DNA of 64,000 nt, from contig NZ_CP013987.1 of the NCBI RefSeq assembly GCF_001518815.1, positions 3,866,501 through 3,930,500 of the forward strand, written 5' to 3'. Numbering within the stretch: the stretch's first letter is position 1; every line of letters begins with the position of its first letter. Below, piece by piece: positions 17,899 through 28,507 of this stretch. A program made the translations under genes and the position numbers. The notes under the pieces are model-generated. The model had not been told where the DNA came from and did no database searches. It saw only the letters and a program-made list of their open reading frames with translations. Source of the stretch: Pseudomonas oryzihabitans (GTDB lineage Bacteria; Pseudomonadota; Gammaproteobacteria; Pseudomonadales; Pseudomonadaceae).

Positions 17899-18195
17899 GG
17901 CAGGGTGCCCTTGGCCAAGCCAGACGGCACCTGCTGCCACTCATCAGCGACTTGCCTGAAAATAGGTGACTCAAGTCACAAAAGTCATGGCCATGGACGG
18001 CCTGCACAGAACTTGCTGGCTCTCTGCGATCAAATTGTTACAGCAAGTAATAGTTCGACTATTAAGACGCTTGCACGATCAAGAGCTAGGATGCCATGTC
18101 ACCGTTAACTTCTCCGCTCCCTCCTCTTTCCCTTTCCCCTTAGCGGCAGCGCTGTCTCCGTTCGCCTCTTCCGGCTCTACCGTCAGGGAATTCCC
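17899..18195 (+). other. AT-rich leader before the acyltransferase with two small palindromes
   Basis: 297 bases with no gene. GTGACTcaAGTCAC (17966-17979) and AATAGttcgaCTATT (18049-18063) are perfect short palindromes, suitable in size for dimeric regulators. A pyrimidine-rich stretch (18115-18150) precedes the start codon. Regulatory role is inferred only. Confidence 0.4.
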
Positions 18196-19371
18196 ATGGA
18201 AAGATTCGTCGCTTTGGATAGCTTTCGCGGTCTATTGGCCGTCGCCGTTGTCCTCTTCCACACCTATGTCGCTCAGGCTGCCTCGGAAAATCCGCTGATA
18301 GCCAACGCCTACCTGTTCGTCGAATTCTTCTTCGTGCTCAGTGGCTTCGTGCTGATGCACACCTACGAGACCCGCCTGCGCACCCTGGACGACTATCGCG
18401 ACTTCACCATCAGTCGCTCGGCGCGCATCCTGCCGCTGCATCTGGCCATGCTCGGCCTCTATGTCCTGCTGGAAACCGGGCGACTGCTGGCGGAAAAGCT
18501 GGGCATCAGCTTCAACGATCCGGCCTTCAGCGGGGCCACCGGGCCCGAGCAATTCCTGCCCAACCTGCTGCTGCTGCAATCCTGGCTGGGGGAAGCCATC
18601 ACCGGCTCCTTCAACTACCCCTCCTGGAGCATCAGCATCGAGTACTACCTCTATCTGCTGTTCGGCCTGCTGGTCCTCAAAGGCCAGGGGCACCAGCGCC
18701 AGTGGTTTCTGGTGATCGCGTTACTGGCCTTCGTGCAGCTGCTGTTTCCCATCCTGCCACTGAAGACCGAGATCTTTCGCGGCCTGTCGTGCTTTTTCGC
18801 CGGCACCTGCACCTATCGCCTCTATGCCTGGATGAAGACGCACAACCAGGGGCAATTCGGCGGCACCCTGCTGGAGGTAGCCTGCCTGATCGCCGCCGCG
18901 GCGGTGATGACCTCCGACCTGCCGGTGGCCAAGAAGGGGGTGCTGGCCAGCCTGGTGTTCTGCCTGACCATCCTTACCTTCGCCTTCGAGCGTGGCCTGG
19001 TCTCCAGTGTGCTGCATCAGCGTTTCTTCGTGCGCCTGGGCGTGCTGTCCTACTCCATCTACCTCTGCCACGCCGCCGTGATCTTCGTGTTCAAGAGTGC
19101 CTTCATCGTGCTGGGCAAGTTGCTGCACCAGGATCTCACGGTGGTGGCGGCCTCCCATGACGTGCCGGTGCCCTTCATGATCCGCTACATCGCCACTGGC
19201 AGCCCCGTGCTGGACAATCTGGTGGTGCTGCTGGAGCTGGGCGTGGTCTTCGCGCTGGCCTGCTTCACCCACAGATACATCGAGATCCCGGGAATCGCAC
19301 TGGGCAAGCGGCTGGTACGCAAGAGACGCAACACCTCGTTCTGCGACGGCAAGATCCAGCCGCAGCCCTAA
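18196..19371 (+). CDS. Acyltransferase family 3 membrane protein (OafA/YrhL type)
   Basis: 391 residues. The start MERFVALDSFRGLLAVAVVLFH with a conserved Arg and His in the first segments, then FFFVLSGFVLMHTYE and RSARILPLHL, is the Acyl_transf_3 signature. About ten membrane segments. These enzymes move acyl groups, often acetyl, onto periplasmic or surface sugars such as LPS O-antigen or exopolysaccharide. The acceptor is unknown; no glycan synthesis genes lie nearby. A terminator follows at 19383. Confidence 0.88.
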   Translation: MERFVALDSFRGLLAVAVVLFHTYVAQAASENPLIANAYLFVEFFFVLSGFVLMHTYETRLRTLDDYRDFTISRSARILPLHLAMLGLYVLLETGRLLAEKLGISFNDPAFSGATGPEQFLPNLLLLQSWLGEAITGSFNYPSWSISIEYYLYLLFGLLVLKGQGHQRQWFLVIALLAFVQLLFPILPLKTEIFRGLSCFFAGTCTYRLYAWMKTHNQGQFGGTLLEVACLIAAAAVMTSDLPVAKKGVLASLVFCLTILTFAFERGLVSSVLHQRFFVRLGVLSYSIYLCHAAVIFVFKSAFIVLGKLLHQDLTVVAASHDVPVPFMIRYIATGSPVLDNLVVLLELGVVFALACFTHRYIEIPGIALGKRLVRKRRNTSFCDGKIQPQP

Positions 19372-19382
19372 TGGGCAACGCA

Positions 19383-19418
19383 GGCAGCCCCCGCCGACAC
19401 CGAGCCGGCGGGGGCTGC
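19383..19418 (+). terminator. Terminator-like hairpin after the acyltransferase
   Basis: GCAGCCCCCGCCG and its inverted copy (one extra G) around a short loop give a stem of at least 12 bp, ending just before TTCTGC. Lies between the acyltransferase stop and prfC. Confidence 0.7.
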
Positions 19419-19467
19419 CTTCTGCTATACTCCGCCCCCACTTTTTCGTTCCCGCCCAGGTTCATCC

Positions 19468-21051
<1,584 letters not shown>

Positions 21052-21062
21052 GGGCTACCTCC

Positions 21063-21089
21063 CTGGCCGGCGCTCCTCCTGCCGGCCAG
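21063..21089. terminator. GC hairpin between convergent prfC and rmuC
   Basis: CTGGCCGGC and GCCGGCCAG form a perfect 9-bp stem with a 9-base loop. No T-run, but its position between two convergent 3' ends suggests a shared terminator. Confidence 0.55.
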
Positions 21090-21131
21090 CGGCCCATACC
21101 CTTCCTCGCCGGGCGCTCTGCCCCACCGCCG

Positions 21132-22697
21132 TCAGCTACGGTCTTCCAGCTCCACTACATTGAGTTCCAACTCCGCCCGCTCGGTCCACTGGCCGTCCAG
21201 TTCGGTGCGTACCGCCACGCCCAACTCCTTGAAGTCGGCCACCTGCTTGACCAGGTTGCCCGGACCGCCCACCAACTGACCGCAGGCCTTGCGATAGGCT
21301 TCGCCGGCCTTGTCCAGACTCTTGCCGATGCCGTCCATGCTGCCGAGAAAGGTGCGCAGCTTGTCGTAGACCTTGGCCGCGCGCTCGGCCAGTTCGGCGG
21401 TGTGGCGGTTCTGGTCCTCGAAGCGCCAGAGCTGGCGGACGATGTTGAGGCTGGTCAGCAGGGTGGTCGGCGTCGCCACTAGCACGTTCTGCTCGATGGC
21501 GCGCTGGAACAGGCTCTCATCGGCCTTGAGCGCCTCGACGAAGGCCGATTCGATGGGAATGAAGAGAAAGACCATCTCCGGCGAATTCAACCCCGGCAGG
21601 CTGAAGTATTCACGATCGGCCAGCTCACGGATGCGGTCGCCCACCGCGCGCACGTGCTCGCCAAGGGCCAGGCGGCGCTCACCCTCGTCCTCGCTGTTGA
21701 CGTAGCGGGTATAGGCGTTGAGCGACACCTTGGCGTCCACCACCAGATGCTTCTTCTGCGGCAGATGGACCAGGACGTCCGGGCGGCGGCGACCGGTCTC
21801 GGTGGTGAAGCTGCGTTCGCGGACGAAATCGCGACCCTCGCGCAGGCCCGAGCGCTCCAGCACGTTTTCCAGGATGAGTTCACCCCAGTTGCCCTGGGCC
21901 TTCTTCTGACCGCGCAGGGCGGTGGCCAGGTCATGGGCCTCCTGGGTGATCTGGCGGTTGAGCTCCTTGAGGTCGAGCAGTTGCTGGCCGAGCGCGGCCT
22001 GCTGCTGCACATCCTTGTGGTGGATGTCCTCGACCTTGGCACGAAAGCCCTCGATCTGCTCACGGAACGGTCGCAACAGGGCGTCCAGCGACTGCTGACT
22101 GTGCTGGGCGAAGGCCTGGCCCTTGGCGTCGAAGATGCGCCCGGCCAATTGCTCGAATTCCAGCTTGAGCTGCTCGCGACTTTCGCGCAGCAGCTGGTGC
22201 TGTGCCTGGAAATGCTCTTCTTTCTGCTCCAGCGTGGTCTTCAGGGTGGCATGTTCTTCGGCCAGGCGTGCATGGCGCTCCTGCACCTCGGCGTACAGTT
22301 CCTGCTCGCGGTGCTGGCGCTCGCGTAATTCGGCGAGCTGCTCCTGGCTCCCCTGCAGCTGGGCGCGGGTGGCCTCGGCCAGGGCGTGTTGTTCGGCGGT
22401 CTGCAGCTGGGCCTGGCGGGTCTGCTGGCGCAACTCGGCCTCCAGTTGCCGATTGGCCTCCAGCTGACGCTGCAGGGTAGCGTTGCGTTCGCGCTCGGCG
22501 CCCAGCTCCACCACCTGGCGCCCGTTGGCCAGTTCGGCGCGCTGCAGGTCGTCGCGCAGCATGTCGTAGCGCTCGGCGGCGCTGTCGATCTGCTGCTGCA
22601 GATAGCGCTGGCGCCCGGTCAGCCAGACGGCCGAACCCGCCCAACCGGCGAGCAGCAAAAGGGGAAGCACAAGGGAAACGAAAGGCAGGGAAGTCAT
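21132..22697 (-). CDS. rmuC: DNA recombination protein RmuC
   Basis: 521 residues from ATG 22697 (MTSLPFVSLVLPLLLLAGW). An N-terminal membrane anchor (about 4-24), a long coiled coil rich in Q, E, L and R (about 30-200), then the RmuC domain with KAQGNWGELILENVLERSGL, RRPDVLVHLPQKKHLVVDAKVSL and FIPIESAF. RmuC limits inversions and other rearrangements and has a restriction-endonuclease-like fold. It lies 73 bases downstream of recD on the same strand, so it could be expressed with the recCBD operon. Confidence 0.95.
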   Translation of the reverse strand: MTSLPFVSLVLPLLLLAGWAGSAVWLTGRQRYLQQQIDSAAERYDMLRDDLQRAELANGRQVVELGAERERNATLQRQLEANRQLEAELRQQTRQAQLQTAEQHALAEATRAQLQGSQEQLAELRERQHREQELYAEVQERHARLAEEHATLKTTLEQKEEHFQAQHQLLRESREQLKLEFEQLAGRIFDAKGQAFAQHSQQSLDALLRPFREQIEGFRAKVEDIHHKDVQQQAALGQQLLDLKELNRQITQEAHDLATALRGQKKAQGNWGELILENVLERSGLREGRDFVRERSFTTETGRRRPDVLVHLPQKKHLVVDAKVSLNAYTRYVNSEDEGERRLALGEHVRAVGDRIRELADREYFSLPGLNSPEMVFLFIPIESAFVEALKADESLFQRAIEQNVLVATPTTLLTSLNIVRQLWRFEDQNRHTAELAERAAKVYDKLRTFLGSMDGIGKSLDKAGEAYRKACGQLVGGPGNLVKQVADFKELGVAVRTELDGQWTERAELELNVVELEDRS

Positions 22698-22770
22698 GGC
22701 GCTCTCATTGCAGACGGCTCCCCTCACCTTAGGCAGGCACAGGAGGAGCGTCCAGCGTTTATCTGTACAT

Positions 22771-24852
22771 TTACACAGTATTTCGCAAATCCAGGTCCAG
22801 GCCACTGACGCGGCGGACCCGGCGTGCCACCGCCTCGGCGAAGATGCCGCCGCGGGCCTCGATTAGGGTGAAATCATCGCGCGCCCGGGTGATGCCGGTA
22901 TAGACCAGCTCCTTGGTCAGCACCGGGCTGAGCTGCTCAGGCAGCAGCAGCGCGGTATGGGCGAATTCCGAGCCCTGGGACTTGTGGACGGTCATAGCGA
23001 ACACCGTCTCCACTGCCGATAGCCGGCTGGGCAAGACAAATCTCAGGCCGCCGCTGCCATCGCCCCGGGGAAAGGCGACCCTCAGCACCTTGCGCCCGGG
23101 ATGGGTGGCATCGGGCAGACAGAGGGTGATGCCGATGTCGCCGTTCATCAACCCCAGGCTGTAGTCGTTGCGTGTCACCAGCACCGGGCGGCCTTCGTAC
23201 CAGCCGTGCTCACTCGAGAGCAGGCCGGCAGCCAGCAAGGCACTGGCGATGCGCAGGTTGAGACCTTCGACGCCCCAGGGGCCCTTGCGCACGGCGCAGA
23301 GCAATTGGAAATCATCGAAGGCGGCCAATACCTGGCCGGCCCAGTGCGTCCAGGCCGGATCCTCCAGCACGCTGTCGAGGTGGGGCCGCGTCTCATGCAG
23401 GACCTCGAGATAATGACGATAGCCACGAGCGCGCCCACGACCTTCCAGCACCAGACGCTCCAGGGCGCGATCCTCCGGTCCCTTGAGCAGCACCCGGTGC
23501 AGGTCGGCGTAGCCACCGTCGATTAGTACCTGCTGGGCCCCCAGGCCGTCCTGGGCATTGACCCGCCGTGCCAGTTGGCCGATGCCGCTGCCCGCGCCGA
23601 AGCGTCGCGAGCGCCTGAGCATCACCACCTGTTGGGCCAGGGCGTCACCTTGGTCGTCACCGACCGTCAGCGCCGTATGGGCGAGCGACTGACCGCTCAC
23701 CCCTTCCAGCCAGGCACGGGTGGCGGGGCTGTAGCGCCCCGCCTCGGCGTCGCGACAGAGATCGCCCAGCACCGCCCCCGCCTCCACCGAAGCCAACTGG
23801 TCCTTGTCGCCGAGCAGCACCAGGCGCGCCCGGGGCGGTAAGGCCGCCAGCAGGCTGGCCATCATTTCCAGATCGATCATCGAGGCCTCGTCCACCACCA
23901 GGACGTCCAGCGGCAGCGGGTGCCCGCGGTGGTGGCGGAAGTGCCGGGTATTGGGTCGACTGCCCAGCAACCGGTGCACCGTGGTCACCCCCGTGGGGAT
24001 GTGCCGGCGCAGCTCGTCGTCCACCGGCAGACGACTGACCTGGCCGCCGATGGATTCGGTGAGGCGCGCGGCGGCCTTGCCAGTGGGCGCGGCCAGGCGG
24101 ATACGCAGAGGGCGACCGGCCGCCACCGCCGGCGCCTGGAGCAGCGCCAGCAACCGCACCACGGTGGTGGTCTTGCCGGTACCGGGGCCGCCGGTCACGA
24201 TGCTGAAGGCGCCACGTACCGCCAGGGCGCAGGCCAGCTTCTGCCAGTCGGGCTCACCACCCGCATCGGGATCCGGCGGAAACAGCTGGTCGAGGCGCTC
24301 GGTGAGATCCGCGGGCAGCGGCTCCGGGGTCGCCAGGCGCTGGCGCAGGCTGGCCGCCACCTCGCGCTCGTAATTCCAGTAGCGGCGCAGATAGAGGCGA
24401 TCGCCCCCCAGTACCAGTGGCCGCTCCGGCGCGCTGCCGTCGCCATCGACCAGCACGCTGGCCAGCAGCGCCTGGCGCCAGGCCTCCAGGCTCTGACCCT
24501 GGAGCAGTTGCGAGGGCAGCAGCGAGCTGCGTGTCTCGTCCCCCTCGGGCGGCAGCGACAGGGCGGCATCGGGATTGCGCAGGGTGGCAGCCAGATCCAG
24601 GCAGACATGCCCATGGCCGAGCTGATGGCTGGCCAGCGCCGCGGCCAGGAGCACCGCCGCCTCGCCGTCCGCTTCGAGCTCACCAAGAAAGGTGGTGAAG
24701 GCACGATCGACCTGGCGCAGCCAACCGCGCTGCACCCAGAGCTCCAGCAGGCGGAAGAGGTCGTCGCGCTGACGTAGCGGCGCCAGCTCGCCTTCCGGCA
24801 CCAGGGAGGCCAAACGCAACAGGCGTTGGGTAGCCGTGCTGAAATCAGACAT
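22771..24852 (-). CDS. recD: Exodeoxyribonuclease V subunit alpha, RecD
   Basis: 5'-3' helicase subunit of RecBCD, which processes double-strand ends and loads RecA. 693 residues from ATG 24852 (MSDFSTATQ), which overlaps the recB stop by 8 bases; an ATG five codons earlier is possible. Motif I GGPGTGKTTTVV (about 222-233), LVVDEASMIDLEMM (motif II), LLGDKDQLASVEAG (motif III) and TVHKSQGSEF near the C-terminus are intact. Last gene of recC-recB-recD. Confidence 0.97.
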   Translation of the reverse strand: MSDFSTATQRLLRLASLVPEGELAPLRQRDDLFRLLELWVQRGWLRQVDRAFTTFLGELEADGEAAVLLAAALASHQLGHGHVCLDLAATLRNPDAALSLPPEGDETRSSLLPSQLLQGQSLEAWRQALLASVLVDGDGSAPERPLVLGGDRLYLRRYWNYEREVAASLRQRLATPEPLPADLTERLDQLFPPDPDAGGEPDWQKLACALAVRGAFSIVTGGPGTGKTTTVVRLLALLQAPAVAAGRPLRIRLAAPTGKAAARLTESIGGQVSRLPVDDELRRHIPTGVTTVHRLLGSRPNTRHFRHHRGHPLPLDVLVVDEASMIDLEMMASLLAALPPRARLVLLGDKDQLASVEAGAVLGDLCRDAEAGRYSPATRAWLEGVSGQSLAHTALTVGDDQGDALAQQVVMLRRSRRFGAGSGIGQLARRVNAQDGLGAQQVLIDGGYADLHRVLLKGPEDRALERLVLEGRGRARGYRHYLEVLHETRPHLDSVLEDPAWTHWAGQVLAAFDDFQLLCAVRKGPWGVEGLNLRIASALLAAGLLSSEHGWYEGRPVLVTRNDYSLGLMNGDIGITLCLPDATHPGRKVLRVAFPRGDGSGGLRFVLPSRLSAVETVFAMTVHKSQGSEFAHTALLLPEQLSPVLTKELVYTGITRARDDFTLIEARGGIFAEAVARRVRRVSGLDLDLRNTV

Positions 24853-27800
24853 TGGGGTTCTCCGCACCGCTGAACAGCAGATCCAGGGTTTCGATCAGAG
24901 CCGCGGAGGGACGCTCGACGAAGACGCCGTGCCCAGCCGGATCGCACCCGCGCAGGAAGAGGTAGAGGGCACCGCCGAAGTGACGCTCGTAGCTGTAGTC
25001 GGGCAGCCGCGCCTTGAGCAGCCGATGCACCGCCAGGCTGTAGAGCACGTACTGCAAGTCGTAGCGCTTGGCCAGGACGGCGGCCTCCATGGCCGCGCGG
25101 GTATAGGCACCGGCCTCGGCGCCCAGCCAGTTGGACTTGTAGTCCACCACGAAATAGCGCCCCTCGTGTTCGAAGACCAGGTCGATGAAGCCCTTGAACA
25201 GGCCGTTGAGCTGGCCCGGTTCGAGCACCGGACGGGCCTGGCCGCCCTGGGTACCGCGGCGAACCAGGTCATCCAGGCGCTCCAGGTCGACACCGTGGGT
25301 GGCGAACCAGAATTCCATCTCCACCTGGTAGCGGGCCAACTCGCCCAGGCGCTGGGTGCCGCCCGGCAAGGGGAGCGGCAGGGCCAGCAGCTGACGCAGC
25401 CAGCTCTGCAGGATGGGAATCCAGTGATTCCAGCCGCGCCGCTGGCAGCGCCGGGCGATCAGGTCGTCCAGCCGCTCGGGCGCCGCCTGGATGGCGGCGA
25501 AGCCTTCTTCGCCGACCCACTCCAGCAGGCTGTGCAAGAAGGTGCCCGGGCCGGGACCACGAGGAAAGCGATGCAGATCCTCGCCGCCGGCCGGCTGACG
25601 GGCTTCGTCCGGGGCGAGCCGATCATCGTCGAACAGCTTTTGGGCCGCGGGGGTATCCAGGTCCAGCTCCAGGTTGAGCTGGCCCTCCTCCCGCGCCTCA
25701 CCCAGGCGCGTGCCGATACGCAAGGCGCTGTAAGAGGCGATCCACCAGTCCTCGCGGGCCGCGCGACGGGCCGTCAGCGCCTTGAGGGTCACGGGCGCCT
25801 CGCGCGCCTCCGGCAGCCGCACGGGACTGGCCTCGGGCAGCGGCAGGATGAGGGTGTCGGGTTGCGCACCGATCAGCGTCGTCAGGGCAGCGCCCAAGGA
25901 CGCCGAACTCGCCAGAGGCTCGCCACCGGTAGCCAGATAACCCAGGGCGCTACGGGCGAAGCCGGATTCCTTGCTGCGGCCGCGCTTGAGATCGGCCACC
26001 CCGACCCAGCAGGCATGCCGGGCACGGGTCAGGGCGACATAGAGCAGCCGCAGGTCCTCGGCCAGGCGCTCGTCATCGGCGCGGGCCAGTTCCTCGGCGG
26101 AGGGTTTGAAGGTACGGCGCAACTGGCCCTGGTCGTCGTGATAGCGCAGCGGCAGGGTAGCGCCCTCCTCGGCGCGATAGGCGCAGGCGAAGGGCAGGAA
26201 CACCAGGGGATACTCCAGCCCCTTGGACTTGTGCACCGTCACCACCTTGACCAGCTCGGCGTCGCTCTCCAGGCGCAGGATCTGCTCGTCGGCAGCGCCC
26301 TGGGCGGCCAGCTGCTCGGCCAGGTGGCGGATCAGCGCCTGTTCACCGTCCAGTTCGCCAGCGGCGCGCTGCAGCAGTTCGGCAAGGTGCAGCAGGTTGG
26401 TCAGTACCCGTTCGCCATCGGCACGGGCCATCAGCCGCTGCGGCAGCCGGAAGTCCTGCAGCAGGCGGCGCAGCATGGGCAGTACGCCCTGGCCACGCCA
26501 GAGCTGGCGATATCCGCGGAATTGCAGCACCCGCGACTCCCAGGCCTGCTCGTCGTGGTTGAGGGCGTCCAGTTCGGCCAGCGGCAGGTCCAGGGTCAGG
26601 CTGCCCAGGGCCGCGCGCAGGCGACGATCCACATCGGGCTCGGCACAGGCCTTGAGCCAGTCCAGCAGGCAGCGGGCTTCCTGGGCGGTGAACACCGAAT
26701 CCTTGTCCGACAGATAGACGCTGCGCACCCCACGGCGCACCAGCGCCTGGCGTACCGCCTGGGCCTCGCTGCCGGCGCGCACCAGGATGGCGATGTCGGC
26801 CGGCCGCAGGGGCACCAGCTCGGCGTCTTCACGGCGAAAGCCGGCCTTGCCCTCGGCCGCCAGGCTCAGCAACCGCACGATCTCGCTGGCGGTGCTCTCG
26901 GCCAGGGTGGCGCGATAGGCGGTACCGGCCAGCGGCTCGTCGCCCGCCAGTTGCCAGAAGGTCAGGGCTGCGCCCGGTACGCCATCGATCTCCAGGGCTT
27001 CGCGCCGGCCCTGGGCACGGACCGGCTCGAAGGGCACCGGATTGTCCTCGCCCTGGCGGAACAGAAAAGCCGCCCGGGGCGTCGTGGCCTCGCCATGCTG
27101 GAATACCTGGTTGACCGCTGCGACCATGGCGGCGGTGGAGCGGAAGTTGGTGTCCAGCGAATGCAGGTGGCCGGCGTTGGCGCGGCGGGCCTGCAGATAG
27201 GTATGGATATCGGCGCCGCGGAAGGCATAGATGGCCTGCTTGGGATCGCCGATCAGGAAGAGCCCGGTGTCCTCCCCTGCGCCGTAGACACTGCTGAAGA
27301 TGCGGTACTGCACCGGATCGGTGTCCTGGAATTCGTCGATCAGCGCCACCGGGAACTGCTTGCGGATCAGCGCCGCCAGCCGCGCGCCGGCGCCATCGGC
27401 CTGCAGTGCCCGGTCCAGGCGGGTAAGTATGTCGTCGAAACCCAGCTCGGCGCGGCGCAGCTTCTCGCGCTCGAATTTCTGCTGCACCCAGGCCGCCGCG
27501 TGCTCCAGCAGCGGCACCTCGGGGCTGGGCAGCTCGGCCAGTTGCATGGGCAGGCGCGCCATGGCCGCCAGGGCCGGATGATCCGGCGGGCTGGCCTTGG
27601 TCCAGGCCTCGGCGAAGCCCTCCTCGGTCAGCCGGATGAAGCCGGTGCCGATATCGAGGTCCTCGCTGGCGGGGTTGTCCGCCCAGGCGACCAGCTTGTC
27701 GCACCAGGGACCGAAGAATCGCTTCTGCAGCTTGCGCCCATCGACCACCTTGGCGTCGCAACCGGCCTGGCAGAGATCGCGCAGTTCTTCTGCCCACCGG

Positions 27801-28507
27801 GCCCAAGGCGCCTTGAGCCTGGCCAACCGCACCTGGCGTTCGGCCAGGGCGGTGGTCAGCAGCGTGGCAGGCTCGCCCTGGGGGGCGCCCAAGGCCTCGC
27901 TCAACAGGGGTCGCAGCCGCACGGCCAGGGCGCGGGGTTCACCCCAATGCTCGATCACCCAGTCCAGCGCTTCCCCTTCGAGGGGATAGCAGAAGCGCCG
28001 CCAGTAGTCGCGCACCACCTGGGCCAGCAATTCGCTCTGGTCTTGCTCCAGGTTCTGCACGAAGAGACTGCCGCTGTCGAAGGCGTGCTCGCGCAGCATG
28101 CGCTGGCACCAGCTGTGGATGGTGGAGACGGCCGCCTCGTCCATCCACTGGGCGGCGATGTCCAGGCGCCGGGCGCAATCCGCCCAGGCCTCGGCGGGAA
28201 AGTCCTCGCGCAACTCGGCGAGCAAGGGATCGGGCGCCGCGATCTCTTCGCGAAAGAAGCGCGCCGCCTCGGCCAGGCGATGGCGAATACGATCGCGCAA
28301 CTCCTGAGTGGCGGCCTCGGTAAAGGTCACCACCAGGATCTGCGGCGGCAACAGGTCGCGGCCAAAGGCCGTCTCGGAGGTGCCGTGGCCGAGCACTAGG
28401 CGGACATAGAGCGCAGAAATGGTGAAGGTTTTGCCGGTGCCGGCACTGGCTTCGATGAGCTGATTGCCCTGCAGCGGAAAGCGCAGGGCGAGTGGACGCT
28501 GACTCAT
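24845..28507 (-). CDS. recB: Exodeoxyribonuclease V subunit beta, RecB
   Basis: 3'-5' helicase and the only nuclease of RecBCD. 1220 residues from ATG 28507, overlapping recC by 4 bases (ATGA). UvrD-like helicase motifs: IEASAGTGKTFTISALYVR (I), LIDEFQDTDPVQYRIF (II), LIGDPKQAIYAFRGADI (III), VTVHKSKGLEYPLVFLP (V), LLYVALTRARHACWVG (VI). The C-terminal nuclease domain has GTFLHSLLEW, GFIDLVFEHEGRYFVVDYKSN with the catalytic D and K. All key residues are present, so the complex should be active. Confidence 0.97.
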   Translation of the reverse strand: MSQRPLALRFPLQGNQLIEASAGTGKTFTISALYVRLVLGHGTSETAFGRDLLPPQILVVTFTEAATQELRDRIRHRLAEAARFFREEIAAPDPLLAELREDFPAEAWADCARRLDIAAQWMDEAAVSTIHSWCQRMLREHAFDSGSLFVQNLEQDQSELLAQVVRDYWRRFCYPLEGEALDWVIEHWGEPRALAVRLRPLLSEALGAPQGEPATLLTTALAERQVRLARLKAPWARWAEELRDLCQAGCDAKVVDGRKLQKRFFGPWCDKLVAWADNPASEDLDIGTGFIRLTEEGFAEAWTKASPPDHPALAAMARLPMQLAELPSPEVPLLEHAAAWVQQKFEREKLRRAELGFDDILTRLDRALQADGAGARLAALIRKQFPVALIDEFQDTDPVQYRIFSSVYGAGEDTGLFLIGDPKQAIYAFRGADIHTYLQARRANAGHLHSLDTNFRSTAAMVAAVNQVFQHGEATTPRAAFLFRQGEDNPVPFEPVRAQGRREALEIDGVPGAALTFWQLAGDEPLAGTAYRATLAESTASEIVRLLSLAAEGKAGFRREDAELVPLRPADIAILVRAGSEAQAVRQALVRRGVRSVYLSDKDSVFTAQEARCLLDWLKACAEPDVDRRLRAALGSLTLDLPLAELDALNHDEQAWESRVLQFRGYRQLWRGQGVLPMLRRLLQDFRLPQRLMARADGERVLTNLLHLAELLQRAAGELDGEQALIRHLAEQLAAQGAADEQILRLESDAELVKVVTVHKSKGLEYPLVFLPFACAYRAEEGATLPLRYHDDQGQLRRTFKPSAEELARADDERLAEDLRLLYVALTRARHACWVGVADLKRGRSKESGFARSALGYLATGGEPLASSASLGAALTTLIGAQPDTLILPLPEASPVRLPEAREAPVTLKALTARRAAREDWWIASYSALRIGTRLGEAREEGQLNLELDLDTPAAQKLFDDDRLAPDEARQPAGGEDLHRFPRGPGPGTFLHSLLEWVGEEGFAAIQAAPERLDDLIARRCQRRGWNHWIPILQSWLRQLLALPLPLPGGTQRLGELARYQVEMEFWFATHGVDLERLDDLVRRGTQGGQARPVLEPGQLNGLFKGFIDLVFEHEGRYFVVDYKSNWLGAEAGAYTRAAMEAAVLAKRYDLQYVLYSLAVHRLLKARLPDYSYERHFGGALYLFLRGCDPAGHGVFVERPSAALIETLDLLFSGAENPNV

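Noticed and set aside
24836..28399. 1187-codon plus-strand open frame antisense to recB
   Set aside because: GC-rich shadow frame with low-complexity Q/G/L/A-rich sequence and no domain; recB on the other strand has all catalytic motifs.
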